8,317 bases of DNA from Oceanospirillales bacterium (GCA_003232965.1 QIKG01000314.1:1-8317), one strand, 5' to 3'. Positions 1 to 7,762 are shown, counted from the first letter of the stretch. Made by a program: numbers and translations. Notes: generated by a model not told the origin, from the letters alone.

Positions 1-452
1 TCCCCAGTGGCGTCGGCACACCGGAAATAGGCCCCAATACTTCAGGTCTTGGGCAGGTTTATCAGTATTTATTAATGGCAGATGCTGATTCTGGCTACGA
101 CATAATGGACCTGCGTAGTCTCAATGACTGGATGGTCAAGCTTATATTGATGCCAGTTGACGGGGTTACCGATGTGCTCTCATTCGGTGGTCAGGTCAGG
201 CAGTATCAAGTCAATATCAATCCTGCCCGATTGCTGGCTTATGAACTTAGTCAGGATGATGTTATCGAGGCGCTTGAGCGGAATAATGAAAATGCCGGTG
301 GCTGGTATATGAATCGTGGCCAGGAGCAATTGGTAATCCGTGGGGTTGGTTGGTTGAGCTTTGATGAGAAAGGCATTGAAGAACTCCGTCAAATACCTCT
401 GAAAACCATTGATGGCGCGGTAGTAACCGTTGCTGATGTTGCTGGGAAGTGA
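1..452 (+). pseudogene. CzcA/CusA-family heavy-metal RND efflux pump, 5' fragment (frameshifted, start outside window)
   Basis: This is the middle N-terminal part of an inner-membrane RND permease of the heavy-metal efflux (HME) family, the proton-driven component of a tripartite metal exporter. The reading frame is open from base 3, so the gene begins upstream; by comparison with CzcA or CusA (about 1,040-1,060 residues), roughly the first 100 residues are missing. The visible stretch matches the first periplasmic porter region: a start resembling LP-x-GV-x-x-x-GP, then GLGQVYQYLL, LNDWMVKLILMPVDGVTDV, and the VIRGVG segment. The frame ends at a TGA at 450-452, directly after the DVA motif that in intact relatives continues without a break into the RQGAVTM-type segment. 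That segment is present here, but in another frame (see the 430-2826 entry). I read the two pieces as one disrupted gene. Family assignment is firm; whether the break is biological or a sequence error is not decidable here. Confidence 0.85.
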
Positions 453-2826
453 AATTCGGCAGGGTGCAGTAACCATGACCCGCAGGGATAGCAATGGCAA
501 GCCTGAAGTACTGGGCGAGGTAGTCTCTGGAATCATTCTGAAACGCATGGGTGCAAATACCAAAGCAACCATTGATGGCATTAATGAACGCGCAGCCTTA
601 ATCCAACAGGCCCTGCCGCCGGGAGTAACTTATGAGCCTTTCTACGATCAGGCAGATTTGATCGAAAAGGCGGTAAATACTGTTGCCAAAGCCCTGCTTG
701 TGGCATTTATATTTATTATTATTATCCTCGTCCTGTTTTTACTTAATCTGCGTGCGGTAGTGCTGGTGCTCATTTCCATACCCCTGTCAATTGGTATGGC
801 TCTTGCAGTGATGTCTTATCACGGCCTGTCTGCTAACCTGATGTCACTTGGTGGCTTGGCAGTCGCAATTGGTATGATGGTCGATGGTGCGGTGGTGGTG
901 GTGGAAAATATCTTCAAACACCTAAGCGATCCAGATCACAGACACAACGCAGAGCGTTCAGAATCAACGCCGCATGGCGATAAGGACCCACATGACCTGA
1001 CCCATGATCGAGCAATCAGCATGCGTATTCAGCTAGCAGCTCGCGAAGTAGCCAAACCGGTATTTTTTGCGGCAACTATTATCATGGTGGTGTTTGCTCC
1101 CCTGTTCAGCCTGGAAGGGGTTGAGGGCAAACTGTTCCAACCCATGGCTATAAGTATTATGATTGCTATGGGCGCATCACTGGTAGTCGCCTTGGTTGTA
1201 GTTCCGGCCTTAGCTAGCTACTTTTTTCAACGGGGTATAAAGGCCAAAACCAGCCCTCTGGTTACGGTGCTTGAAAAGGCCTATCGTAGTGCTCTCACTA
1301 AAGCAATGGAAATGAAACCTTGGGTGCTCGGCGGGGCTGGCCTGCTTCTCATTGGGGCTTTGCTGTTAGTGCCGCGCCTTGGAACCGAATTTGTTCCTGA
1401 GCTTGAAGAAGGCACGATTAATTTACGCGCCACCCTTGCCCCTTCATCCAGCCTGGAAACGGCCATTGAAGTAGCACCCAAATTGGAAGCTATCTTGATG
1501 GAGTTCCCGGAAGTCTTATACACAGCAAGCCGGATTGGTAGACCGGAAATTGGTGGCGACCCAGAACCTGTCAGTAATATTGAAATCTATATTGGACTGA
1601 AACCTACAGAAGAATGGACCAGTGCATCTAATCGCCTAGAGCTACAAGGGCTGATGGAGATCAAACTGGAGCAATTCCCAGGCTTGCTGCTGAATTTTTC
1701 CCAGCCAATCGCAACCAGAGTTGATGAATTACTCTCTGGGGTTAGAGCCCAGTTAGCCATCAAGTTATTTGGCCCAGACCTAAAGGTTCTAGCCAGCAAG
1801 GGTCAGGAGATTGAAACTGCAATACAAGGCGTAGAAGGTGCTCGGGATATTGCTATGGAGCAAATTTCCGGAGAAGCACAATTAGTGGTTAAACCGAATC
1901 GACGCCAACTATCGCGTTATGGCTTAGCAGTTGCTGATGTGATGACATTAGTGCGTGATGGTTTGGGCGGCGCTTCTGCCGGGCAAATTATCAATGGTAA
2001 TGAACGCTATGATATATATGTACGCTTGGCCAGTAATTTCCGTGAAGACCGGCAAAGCATTGCCGACTTACGCCTGCAATCGCCTTCCGGAGCATGGGTT
2101 CGCCTTGGCGATGTTGCCAGCATCGAAATTGATTCAGGCCCACCCCAAGTACGCCGTGATGATGTTCAACGCCGGGTAGTCATCCAGGCTAATGTACAAG
2201 GACGGGATATGGGCGGAGTAGTTGCCGACATTCGTCAAGTGATAGAAGATCAAGTTGATTTACCTCCGGGCTACTCAGTCGATATCGGCGGGCAATTTGA
2301 AAATCAACAACGCGCCCAACAACGACTAATGATTGTAGTACCATTATCAATAGGATTAATTGCCTTGCTTTTGTACTTTGCTTTCCATTCAGTTGGGCAG
2401 GCAATGTTAATTCTGGTGAATTTACCACTGGCCATGATTGGCGGGATCGTGGCTTTGTATATTTCTGGGCAATACCTGTCAGTACCCAGTTCGATTGGTT
2501 TTATTACGCTGTTCGGGGTAGCCGTTCTAAATGGAGTAGTAATGGTGGAGGCTATCAACTTACGCCTGGAATTTGGTAAGGAACGAATCGAAACGGCAAT
2601 TTTTGAAGGTGCGATTTCACGGTTACGACCTGTCTTGATGACTGCAACAGCTACTGCCCTGGGTTTGATTCCGATGATTCTATCAAGCGGAGTTGGCTCG
2701 GAGATTCAACGCCCACTGGCAACTGTGATTGTTGGCGGAATAATCACAGCAACCCTCTTGACCTTGTTCGTATTGCCGATCTTATTCGCCTGGTTCTCAA
2801 AAGCTAAATTAGCTGAGCATCAATAA
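430..2826 (+). CDS. CzcA/CusA-family heavy-metal RND efflux pump, 3' part (frame-disrupted, probably not independently expressed)
   Basis: This is the larger remainder (up to 798 codons) of the same HME-RND permease. It carries hydrophobic segments at about residues 86-106, 108-130, 135-158, 207-225, 238-265 and 298-314, a second periplasmic loop, and five more membrane segments from about residue 630. The TM4 proton-relay motif is visible as VDGAVVVVEN with D152 and E159. The frame can be opened at TTG 430 or ATG 436, but neither has a convincing ribosome site and homology continues straight from the upstream frame, so these are not believable native starts. A histidine-rich loop (residues 164-193, six His) follows TM4. 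The three methionines that bind Cu/Ag in E. coli CusA are not conserved: the equivalent contexts read FSQPI, RYGLAVADV and QSPSGAW. The porter region resembles CzcA more than CusA. The metal is therefore uncertain, with divalent cations likelier than Cu/Ag. The likely MFP and OMF partners would lie upstream, outside the window. Confidence 0.85.
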   Translation: MLMLLGSEIRQGAVTMTRRDSNGKPEVLGEVVSGIILKRMGANTKATIDGINERAALIQQALPPGVTYEPFYDQADLIEKAVNTVAKALLVAFIFIIIILVLFLLNLRAVVLVLISIPLSIGMALAVMSYHGLSANLMSLGGLAVAIGMMVDGAVVVVENIFKHLSDPDHRHNAERSESTPHGDKDPHDLTHDRAISMRIQLAAREVAKPVFFAATIIMVVFAPLFSLEGVEGKLFQPMAISIMIAMGASLVVALVVVPALASYFFQRGIKAKTSPLVTVLEKAYRSALTKAMEMKPWVLGGAGLLLIGALLLVPRLGTEFVPELEEGTINLRATLAPSSSLETAIEVAPKLEAILMEFPEVLYTASRIGRPEIGGDPEPVSNIEIYIGLKPTEEWTSASNRLELQGLMEIKLEQFPGLLLNFSQPIATRVDELLSGVRAQLAIKLFGPDLKVLASKGQEIETAIQGVEGARDIAMEQISGEAQLVVKPNRRQLSRYGLAVADVMTLVRDGLGGASAGQIINGNERYDIYVRLASNFREDRQSIADLRLQSPSGAWVRLGDVASIEIDSGPPQVRRDDVQRRVVIQANVQGRDMGGVVADIRQVIEDQVDLPPGYSVDIGGQFENQQRAQQRLMIVVPLSIGLIALLLYFAFHSVGQAMLILVNLPLAMIGGIVALYISGQYLSVPSSIGFITLFGVAVLNGVVMVEAINLRLEFGKERIETAIFEGAISRLRPVLMTATATALGLIPMILSSGVGSEIQRPLATVIVGGIITATLLTLFVLPILFAWFSKAKLAEHQ
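438..453 (+). other. Frame break in the RND pump gene (apparent ~11-base deletion)
   Basis: Frame 3 reads V-A-D-V-A up to base 443, then G-K-stop. Frame 1 picks up the family sequence as G-S-E-I-R-Q from base 445. In CzcA-type proteins four residues normally separate the DVA motif from the G-x-E-x-R segment. Here only a single base (444) lies between them, so about 11 bases are missing, which also explains the shift of frame. The position is read from the sequence; the expected spacing is from knowledge of the family. Confidence 0.7.
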
Positions 2827-2839
2827 AACCCAAAAACCT

Positions 2840-2863
2840 GCTGTCACTTATTATGGTGGCAGC
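2840..2863 (+). terminator. Stem-loop between RND pump and P-type ATPase (possible weak terminator or attenuator)
   Basis: GCTGTCAC (2840-2847) pairs with GTGGCAGC (2856-2863) as eight base pairs including one G-T wobble, around an 8-base loop. It lies 14 bases after the pump stop codon and 25 bases before the ATPase start. It is not followed by a run of T, so a classical rho-independent terminator is doubtful. It could instead limit read-through or protect the mRNA end. Both genes could still be co-transcribed. Confidence 0.3.
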
Positions 2864-2888
2864 TACTTATTTGTCTGGATAATTAAAT

Positions 2889-4868
2889 ATGAAAATAAGT
2901 ACGAATACAGAGCCGCCTGCCGCAGTAACAGATGACCACTCCGAGCATGGACATGACAACGTACCTAGCTTCCTGCCGCACTGGCTGCAGGAACGCTGGG
3001 AGCTTGTGCTGGTTGGATTAGCAGGTATATTCCTGATATCTGGCTGGGTAGGTGAAACCTTCTTTGGCTTAGCGGCAAGTACCGCACTAATTTTGTATAT
3101 TCTTGCCTATATCGCTGGTGGCTACGATATTGCCACCCATGCGCTGCCAAGTTTATTCAAAGGTAAATTTGATACCGACTTGTTAATGCTGGCAGCCGCT
3201 CTAGGTGCGGCCTTTCTCGGTGCCTGGACTGAAGGCGCGTTTTTGCTCTTTCTATTTAGCCTTGGTCATGCGGGTGAACATTACGCACTTGGCCGGGCAC
3301 GCAATGCAGTAAGTGCGCTGGGTAAGTTAATGCCCAAAATGGCACAGGTGCGACGCGGTGATGATATACGTCAAGAGTTAGTCGCCGAATTGCAAATAGG
3401 CGATGTAGTTATCGTTCGTCCAGGCGACCGTGTCCCTGTTGATGGTGAGATAATTACCGGCTTTAGTGCTATCGATCAGAGCCCGATTACCGGTGAAAGT
3501 GCTCCCGTAGAAAAAGGTCCCGGTGATGAAGTTTTTGCCGGAACCATTAACCATGAAGCAGCTCTGGATGTGCGGGTGAGCAAGCTGGCCAAAGATAATA
3601 CCTTGAGCCGGGTAATGAAAATGGTCTCCGAAGCCCAGAGCCAGCAAAGTCCAACCCAACAGTTCACCCAAAAATTCACCGCAAAATTTGTACCTACAGT
3701 ACTGGTTTTAGTAACGCTGCTAGCGATTGTGCCACCAATATTTGACTGGATGACATTTGCCGACAGTTTCTACCGCGCCATGTTATTACTTATTGCTGCA
3801 TCACCCTGCGCTTTAGCGCTTGGAACACCAGCAACCGTGCTTTCAGGCATAGCGCAAGCGGCGCGCAACGGCGTGCTAATCAAAGGCGGTGTACACCTAG
3901 AGAACCTCGGCAATATTCAGGTAATGGCATTTGATAAAACCGGCACCCTCACTGAGGGTAAATTCAAACTTACCGATATTGTGCCAGTGAATAACACAGA
4001 CGCGGATGATTTATTAGCAATTACCGCTGCAGTAGAACAACAATCCAATCATCCATTAGCCATTGCGATTGTTAATGCAGCGAAACAGCAAGGATTATCA
4101 CTGCCTATAGCAGATGGATTAGACAATGTGTCTGGCCAAGGTATTAAAAGCCGGGTGGACGGCAAACCCATACTTATCGGCACACTTAAACTGTTTCGGG
4201 AAACCGCAGGACATAGCCTAGATGAGAATATTATCCAGCTTGTTGAGCAGTTAGAAAGCTCTGGGAAAACCACTATGACTGTCAGTCACGATGGCCGTTT
4301 TCTTGGGGTACTGGCACTGGCAGATACGCCCAGAGAGGGCGTGAAAGACACCCTTCAGCAGTTACTCTCGCTGGGCATTAAAAAACTAATTATGCTCACC
4401 GGTGACAATAATGATGTGGCGCAACAAATTGCCAAAAAACTAGGAGTAACTGATGTTCAGGCTGAGTTAATGCCAGAAGATAAACTCCGCATCATCCAAG
4501 AGCTTAATAAAGAGTATGGCGCAGTGGCAATGACCGGTGATGGTGTTAATGATGCCCCCGCTTTGGCAACCGCAACAGTAGGTATAGCTATGGGCGGCGC
4601 AGGTACTGCAGTTGCGCTGGAAACTGCCGACATAGCACTGATGGCAGACGATCTGGGCAAGCTACCTTTCGCAGTCGGGCTTAGCCGTGCCAGTCGCAGT
4701 ATCATTAAACAAAACCTAGCAGTATCACTCGGCGTAATCGCGCTACTAATAATCACCTCTGTTAGCGGTATGCTGAGCCTAAGTTGGGCCATTATCGTAC
4801 ATGAGGGCAGTAGTATTGTAGTGGTATTAAATGCCTTACGCTTATTGCGCTATCGTCACAAAGCTTAA
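2889..4868 (+). CDS. P1B-4-type heavy-metal transporting P-type ATPase
   Basis: This is an intact 659-residue inner-membrane ATPase that exports a transition metal from the cytoplasm at the cost of ATP. All core motifs are present: TGES at 201-204 (actuator domain), SPC at 305-307 (metal site in the membrane), DKTGTLT starting at phosphorylated D349, the HP pair at 388-389 (nucleotide domain), TGDGVND at 549-555, and HEGSS at 638-642 in the last membrane region. SPC in place of CPC, together with HEG(G/S)T-like residues, defines subgroup P1B-4 (CoaT, CtpD and PfeT relatives: Co, Zn, Fe(II), Cd). As usual for that group there is no N-terminal CxxC domain and there appear to be six membrane segments. 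The short N-terminus has a small histidine cluster (H17, H20, H22) that might bind metal. The HEG motif ends in Ser where Thr is common. The start ATG has only a weak purine-rich site upstream. The gene follows the broken RND pump by 62 bases, consistent with a metal-resistance cluster. The exact metal is unknown. Confidence 0.93.
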   Translation: MKISTNTEPPAAVTDDHSEHGHDNVPSFLPHWLQERWELVLVGLAGIFLISGWVGETFFGLAASTALILYILAYIAGGYDIATHALPSLFKGKFDTDLLMLAAALGAAFLGAWTEGAFLLFLFSLGHAGEHYALGRARNAVSALGKLMPKMAQVRRGDDIRQELVAELQIGDVVIVRPGDRVPVDGEIITGFSAIDQSPITGESAPVEKGPGDEVFAGTINHEAALDVRVSKLAKDNTLSRVMKMVSEAQSQQSPTQQFTQKFTAKFVPTVLVLVTLLAIVPPIFDWMTFADSFYRAMLLLIAASPCALALGTPATVLSGIAQAARNGVLIKGGVHLENLGNIQVMAFDKTGTLTEGKFKLTDIVPVNNTDADDLLAITAAVEQQSNHPLAIAIVNAAKQQGLSLPIADGLDNVSGQGIKSRVDGKPILIGTLKLFRETAGHSLDENIIQLVEQLESSGKTTMTVSHDGRFLGVLALADTPREGVKDTLQQLLSLGIKKLIMLTGDNNDVAQQIAKKLGVTDVQAELMPEDKLRIIQELNKEYGAVAMTGDGVNDAPALATATVGIAMGGAGTAVALETADIALMADDLGKLPFAVGLSRASRSIIKQNLAVSLGVIALLIITSVSGMLSLSWAIIVHEGSSIVVVLNALRLLRYRHKA

Positions 4869-4942
4869 CAGTTCCAATAGTTGGTATTTAAAGCTAGCCT
4901 CTTGGACATGTATTATTACCCGGGTTGGTGGCGACCATGCTG

Positions 4943-4948
4943 TATAAT
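4943..4948 (+). promoter_or_regulatory. Candidate -10 box (TATAAT) upstream of arginase
   Basis: A perfect TATAAT lies in the 168-base gap between the ATPase and arginase genes. Transcription would start near 4955 and give a leader of about 80 bases. No good -35 hexamer is found 16-18 bases upstream (the sequence there is CGGGTT-like). A TTGGAC at 4902-4907 is too far away and TTGGTG at 4925-4930 too close. The promoter would therefore be weak or activator-dependent. The call rests only on the -10 match. Confidence 0.35.
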
Positions 4949-4959
4949 CGCTTGGGTTA

Positions 4960-4977
4960 ATTTAGTTGCAACCAAAT
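4960..4977 (+). promoter_or_regulatory. 18-base near-perfect palindrome, candidate operator in arginase leader
   Basis: The sequence ATTTAGTTGCAACCAAAT is symmetric around 4968/4969, with the GTTGCAAC core fully palindromic and only one mismatched pair (4964 against 4973). It begins 12 bases after the TATAAT box, close to or just past the expected transcription start, which is a typical place for a repressor dimer to bind. The regulator is unknown; I do not recognise the site as a specific published motif. Confidence 0.4.
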
Positions 4978-5036
4978 ACCATTACCTTTATCTGAGGATT
5001 GGGGCATTATTCAATCTGAATTGAGCATAAAAACTT

Positions 5037-5945
5037 ATGAGTGACATTCAAATTATCGGCGTACCAATGGATTTAGGCGCATCCCGGCGCGGGACTGATG
5101 TTGGGCCTTCGGCCATGCGGGTTGCCGGACTGGGTCAGGAACTCAAAAGAATGGGTTATGATATTTTGCGCGAAATTGATATTGCAGTCCCATCGATGGA
5201 AACCCGTAATACCGAATCCCGAAATGCCCGTTTCAAAACAGAAATTCTAGCGGTTTGTGTGGATTTAGCTAAAACTGTGGCCGCCAGCCTTAAAGCTGGA
5301 AATATTCCATTAGTTATCGGTGGCGACCACTCCATTGCAATGGGAACGGTTGCAGGTGTAGCCGGCCATTATCGCAAACAGAACGAAAATATCGGGCTTA
5401 TCTGGTTCGACGCGCACGGCGATATGAATATCCCCTCCTCCTCCCCAAGCGGAAATATTCATGGCATGCCCTTAGCACATATTCTCGGGATTGGAGATGA
5501 AGAGCTAGCGAATATTGGTGGTTTTATCGGTAAAGTTAAACCAGAAAATGTGGCGTTGGTCGGAATTCGCGACCTAGACCAACGAGAGCGAAAAATCATT
5601 CGCGATTCTGGTATTCATGCCTATACCATGCGTGAAATTGATGAGAGAGGAATGGCAGCCGTTGCTAAAGAAATCCTAAGCGTAGTTAATAAAGACACCG
5701 CCGGGTTTCATTTGAGCTTTGATGTTGATGGCTGTGATCCAAGTGTAATGCCGGGCTCCGGCACCCTTGTGCCAGGTGGCATCTCTTATCGAGAGGCTCA
5801 TTTGCTACTCGAATACTGTGCAGATTCCGGCAAAATGACATCAATGGAACTGGTCGAATTAAACCCATTGCTTGACCAAAAAAACATCAGTGCGGAACGA
5901 TCCGTCAGGTTGGTCGGTAGTGCTTTCGGAAAAGCAATCCTCTAA
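5037..5945 (+). CDS. rocF: Arginase (ureohydrolase family)
   Basis: This 302-residue cytoplasmic enzyme is expected to hydrolyse L-arginine to ornithine and urea with a binuclear manganese centre. Motifs appear in family order: IIGVPMDLGASRRG at the N-terminus, GGDHS with metal ligand H98, DAHGD with D125, H127 and D129, the substrate loop SGNIHG at 138-143, DVDGCDP with D229 and D231, and E274 in VELNP, which contacts the guanidinium group in arginases. SGNIHG and the VELNP ending favour arginase over agmatinase or formimidoylglutamase. The length matches the usual 297-320 residues. The start is supported because the family begins within a few residues of the IIGVP strand; the ribosome site is weak (GAG around 5023-5025). 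The gene has its own leader with a TATAAT and a palindrome. No ornithine aminotransferase, urease or arginine transporter is adjacent, so its pathway role (arginine use as nitrogen source, or polyamine supply) is open. Confidence 0.92.
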   Translation: MSDIQIIGVPMDLGASRRGTDVGPSAMRVAGLGQELKRMGYDILREIDIAVPSMETRNTESRNARFKTEILAVCVDLAKTVAASLKAGNIPLVIGGDHSIAMGTVAGVAGHYRKQNENIGLIWFDAHGDMNIPSSSPSGNIHGMPLAHILGIGDEELANIGGFIGKVKPENVALVGIRDLDQRERKIIRDSGIHAYTMREIDERGMAAVAKEILSVVNKDTAGFHLSFDVDGCDPSVMPGSGTLVPGGISYREAHLLLEYCADSGKMTSMELVELNPLLDQKNISAERSVRLVGSAFGKAIL

Positions 5946-5967
5946 AACCGCGCCAAACACTACAATA

Positions 5968-6071
5968 AGTGTAGAATAAATAAGGGGATTATTGCGCAAT
6001 CACCAGAACATCTATATTCTGTTTGCCAGAGGGCTGACAGGGATGTCAATAACGCGGGTTGTAATTAAGGA
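5968..6071 (+). promoter_or_regulatory. Intergenic control region ahead of first HerA-like gene, with the ribosome site that sets its start
   Basis: The 136-base gap after arginase contains two weak -10-like boxes, TAGAAT at 5972-5977 and TATATT at 6013-6018. The latter has TTGCGC 15 bases upstream, a poor -35. No strong terminator for arginase is seen. A clear Shine-Dalgarno AAGGA at 6067-6071 sits 10 bases before ATG 6082 and supports that start rather than the upstream TTG at 5992. The ribosome site is good; the promoter boxes are weak. Confidence 0.4.
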
Positions 6072-6081
6072 CATTACATGC

Positions 6082-7728
6082 ATGATAAATAAAAATAAAA
6101 CACGAATCGGATCAATTTACGAGGTTAACGGCTCAGACTTTGTTGCTTGCCTAATTTCAGAAGCTGAAGGTTTTAAACCAGAAATCAGCATCGATGACAC
6201 TATCGTTCGAGTTGCTCAGGTGGGGTCTTACCTGACCATTAAGCAGTCCGGGCCTGATATTTTGGTGATCGTAGAAAGCATGTGGTTTGATCAGAATAAC
6301 GAAGGCGAGCAGGTGATGATGCTAAGAGTGAACCCACTCGGTGAATTCACCTCTGAAGCCGGCTTTCAACGCGGAGTTACTCACTTCCCTACCCTGGGTG
6401 CTGAGTTACATCTTATGTCCGGCTCTCGGCTGGAAAAAATATTTTCCCGCCACGGTACCGGTGACTTTAATATTGGCCGGCTTAGTTCATTTGAGGGTGT
6501 GAATGTTGCTCTCGATGCCTCTGCTTTTTTTGGTCGGCATGCGGCAATTCTTGGACAATCCGGATCCGGCAAGTCATGGATGGTCGCGAGTTTGATTCAA
6601 TCGGCATTAAAGTCAATGCCAAACGCCCATATCATCCTGCTCGACCCGCATAACGAATATAGTAGCAACAATAGCTTTACAAACACCCCTGTATTTCCAG
6701 CTGAGAAAACCCGCTGTGTCAGCGCCAATGAACTGGAAATACCTTACTGGTTATTAAGCTACGAAGAATTAATTGAGTTGTTGGTAGATAAAGAAGAAGA
6801 ATATGCTTCATTACAAATTGCCTTCTTGCGCGGCGTGGTTTTGGACTTAAAGCGCGACTCTAATGATTCGTTGCATTTTGCGCAAATTACTGTAGATTCG
6901 CCCGTGTATTTTTCGCTCGAAGAACTGTATAAGACCTTTAAAAAATACAACGAAAGAACCGCGGATTTTGGTAAAGGACGAACCGCCTTAACCGGTAAGT
7001 TTGATTCATTATTGATTAAACTTGAAAGCCGTTTAAACGACACTCGCTATGATTTCTTATTACGGCCTAATGTGCGTAACGCCACCAACACCTTAAATGA
7101 TCTTACAAAAGAATTCCTCGGGCTGTCCAAGCCTACCTCAGCGGTAACCATCATTGACCTCAGCACCGTTCCACACGATGTATTACCAACAGTAACCGCA
7201 CAAATTGGCCGACTGGCCTTCGAATTTAATTTCTGGAATCCCCGCTGTCGGGAGTTCCCCATACTCTTGGTTTGCGATGAAGCACATACTTATATGGCCA
7301 GGGAACGGAATACCAGTGGACATAAATCTGCGCGCCGCAGTTTTGAGAGGATTGCTAAAACCGGGCGTAAATACGGTGTTGGTCTGTGTATTGTAAGCCA
7401 GCGCCCGAATGACTTATCGGAAACCGTTCTTTCACAGTGCAGCAGCTACTTCTGTATGCGCATTACTAACCCCATAGATCAGGAATATATCCGCTCGCTG
7501 GTACCGGATGCCGCGCATGGGATACTCGGTGCCTTAACCTCCTTATCTCAGGGTGAGGCCATCGCCACTGGTGAGGCAGTGCCTATGCCATTACGACTAA
7601 AAGTTAATGTGCCTAATCCACCACCCAACTCGCAAAATGTTGATTATGCGGGTATGTGGTCGAAGAAAAATCCGCATGTCGTTGAGGTTGATGAAATTGT
7701 TAAACGCTGGCAATTACAGGAACGCTAA
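6082..7728 (+). CDS. HerA-like (DUF87) hexameric ATPase, first tandem copy
   Basis: This 548-residue ATPase is of the HerA/FtsK-type P-loop class, which forms hexameric DNA translocases. I start it at ATG 6082, because AAGGA lies 10 bases upstream and because the second copy aligns from this methionine. The same frame is open back to 5992 but that extension has no counterpart. Residues 5-120 form the HAS-barrel-like N-terminus. Walker A GQSGSGKS is at 158-165, followed by the LLDPHNEY strand at 186-193 typical of HerA. An alpha-helical insertion with PYWLLSYEEL comes next. Walker B plus catalytic glutamate (LLVCDEAH) lies at about 395-402, and the SQRP sensor at 439-442. The C-terminal tail is proline-rich (NPPPNS), as in HerA's inter-subunit brace. 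HerA proteins work with NurA nuclease in DNA end resection, or with SIR2 or DUF4297 effectors in phage defence. No partner is seen upstream, so the role here is open. Confidence 0.85.
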   Translation: MINKNKTRIGSIYEVNGSDFVACLISEAEGFKPEISIDDTIVRVAQVGSYLTIKQSGPDILVIVESMWFDQNNEGEQVMMLRVNPLGEFTSEAGFQRGVTHFPTLGAELHLMSGSRLEKIFSRHGTGDFNIGRLSSFEGVNVALDASAFFGRHAAILGQSGSGKSWMVASLIQSALKSMPNAHIILLDPHNEYSSNNSFTNTPVFPAEKTRCVSANELEIPYWLLSYEELIELLVDKEEEYASLQIAFLRGVVLDLKRDSNDSLHFAQITVDSPVYFSLEELYKTFKKYNERTADFGKGRTALTGKFDSLLIKLESRLNDTRYDFLLRPNVRNATNTLNDLTKEFLGLSKPTSAVTIIDLSTVPHDVLPTVTAQIGRLAFEFNFWNPRCREFPILLVCDEAHTYMARERNTSGHKSARRSFERIAKTGRKYGVGLCIVSQRPNDLSETVLSQCSSYFCMRITNPIDQEYIRSLVPDAAHGILGALTSLSQGEAIATGEAVPMPLRLKVNVPNPPPNSQNVDYAGMWSKKNPHVVEVDEIVKRWQLQER

Positions 7729-7736
7729 CCCAAGTG

Positions 7737-7762
7737 AAGTCCGGAGTTCCCGGTCTTTTTTT
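7737..7762 (+). terminator. Short rho-independent-type terminator or attenuator between the two HerA-like genes
   Basis: CCGG (7741-7744) pairs with CCGG (7750-7753) around a 5-base loop. Beyond a T-T mismatch the stem extends by AAG (7737-7739) with CTT (7755-7757), and a run of seven T occupies 7756-7762. The layout is that of a small intrinsic terminator. It lies 8 bases after the first gene's stop and 19 bases before the next start, so it may set the ratio of the two products rather than end transcription completely. Confidence 0.5.

Noticed and set aside
444..453. Programmed +1 frameshift at AAG-TGA to join the two RND pump frames
   Set aside because: There is no recognisable slippery site such as the prfB-type CTT-TGA, and the missing residues at the junction fit a deletion better.
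4871..4890. Small CCAA/TTGG hairpin after the ATPase stop as terminator
   Set aside because: It has only four pairs with a three-base loop and no T run.
5011..5024. TCAAT-CTGA-ATTGA hairpin overlapping the weak ribosome site of arginase
   Set aside because: It has five AT-rich pairs with a four-base loop, too weak to claim as a regulatory structure.
4928..5329. GGTGGCGACCA occurring both in the arginase leader and in the coding sequence for its GGDHS motif
   Set aside because: An 11-base match between a short leader and 8 kb is expected fairly often by chance, and the coding copy is fixed by the motif.
5957..5972. ACACT/AGTGT inverted repeat after arginase as terminator
   Set aside because: A five-pair stem without a T tract is likely chance.
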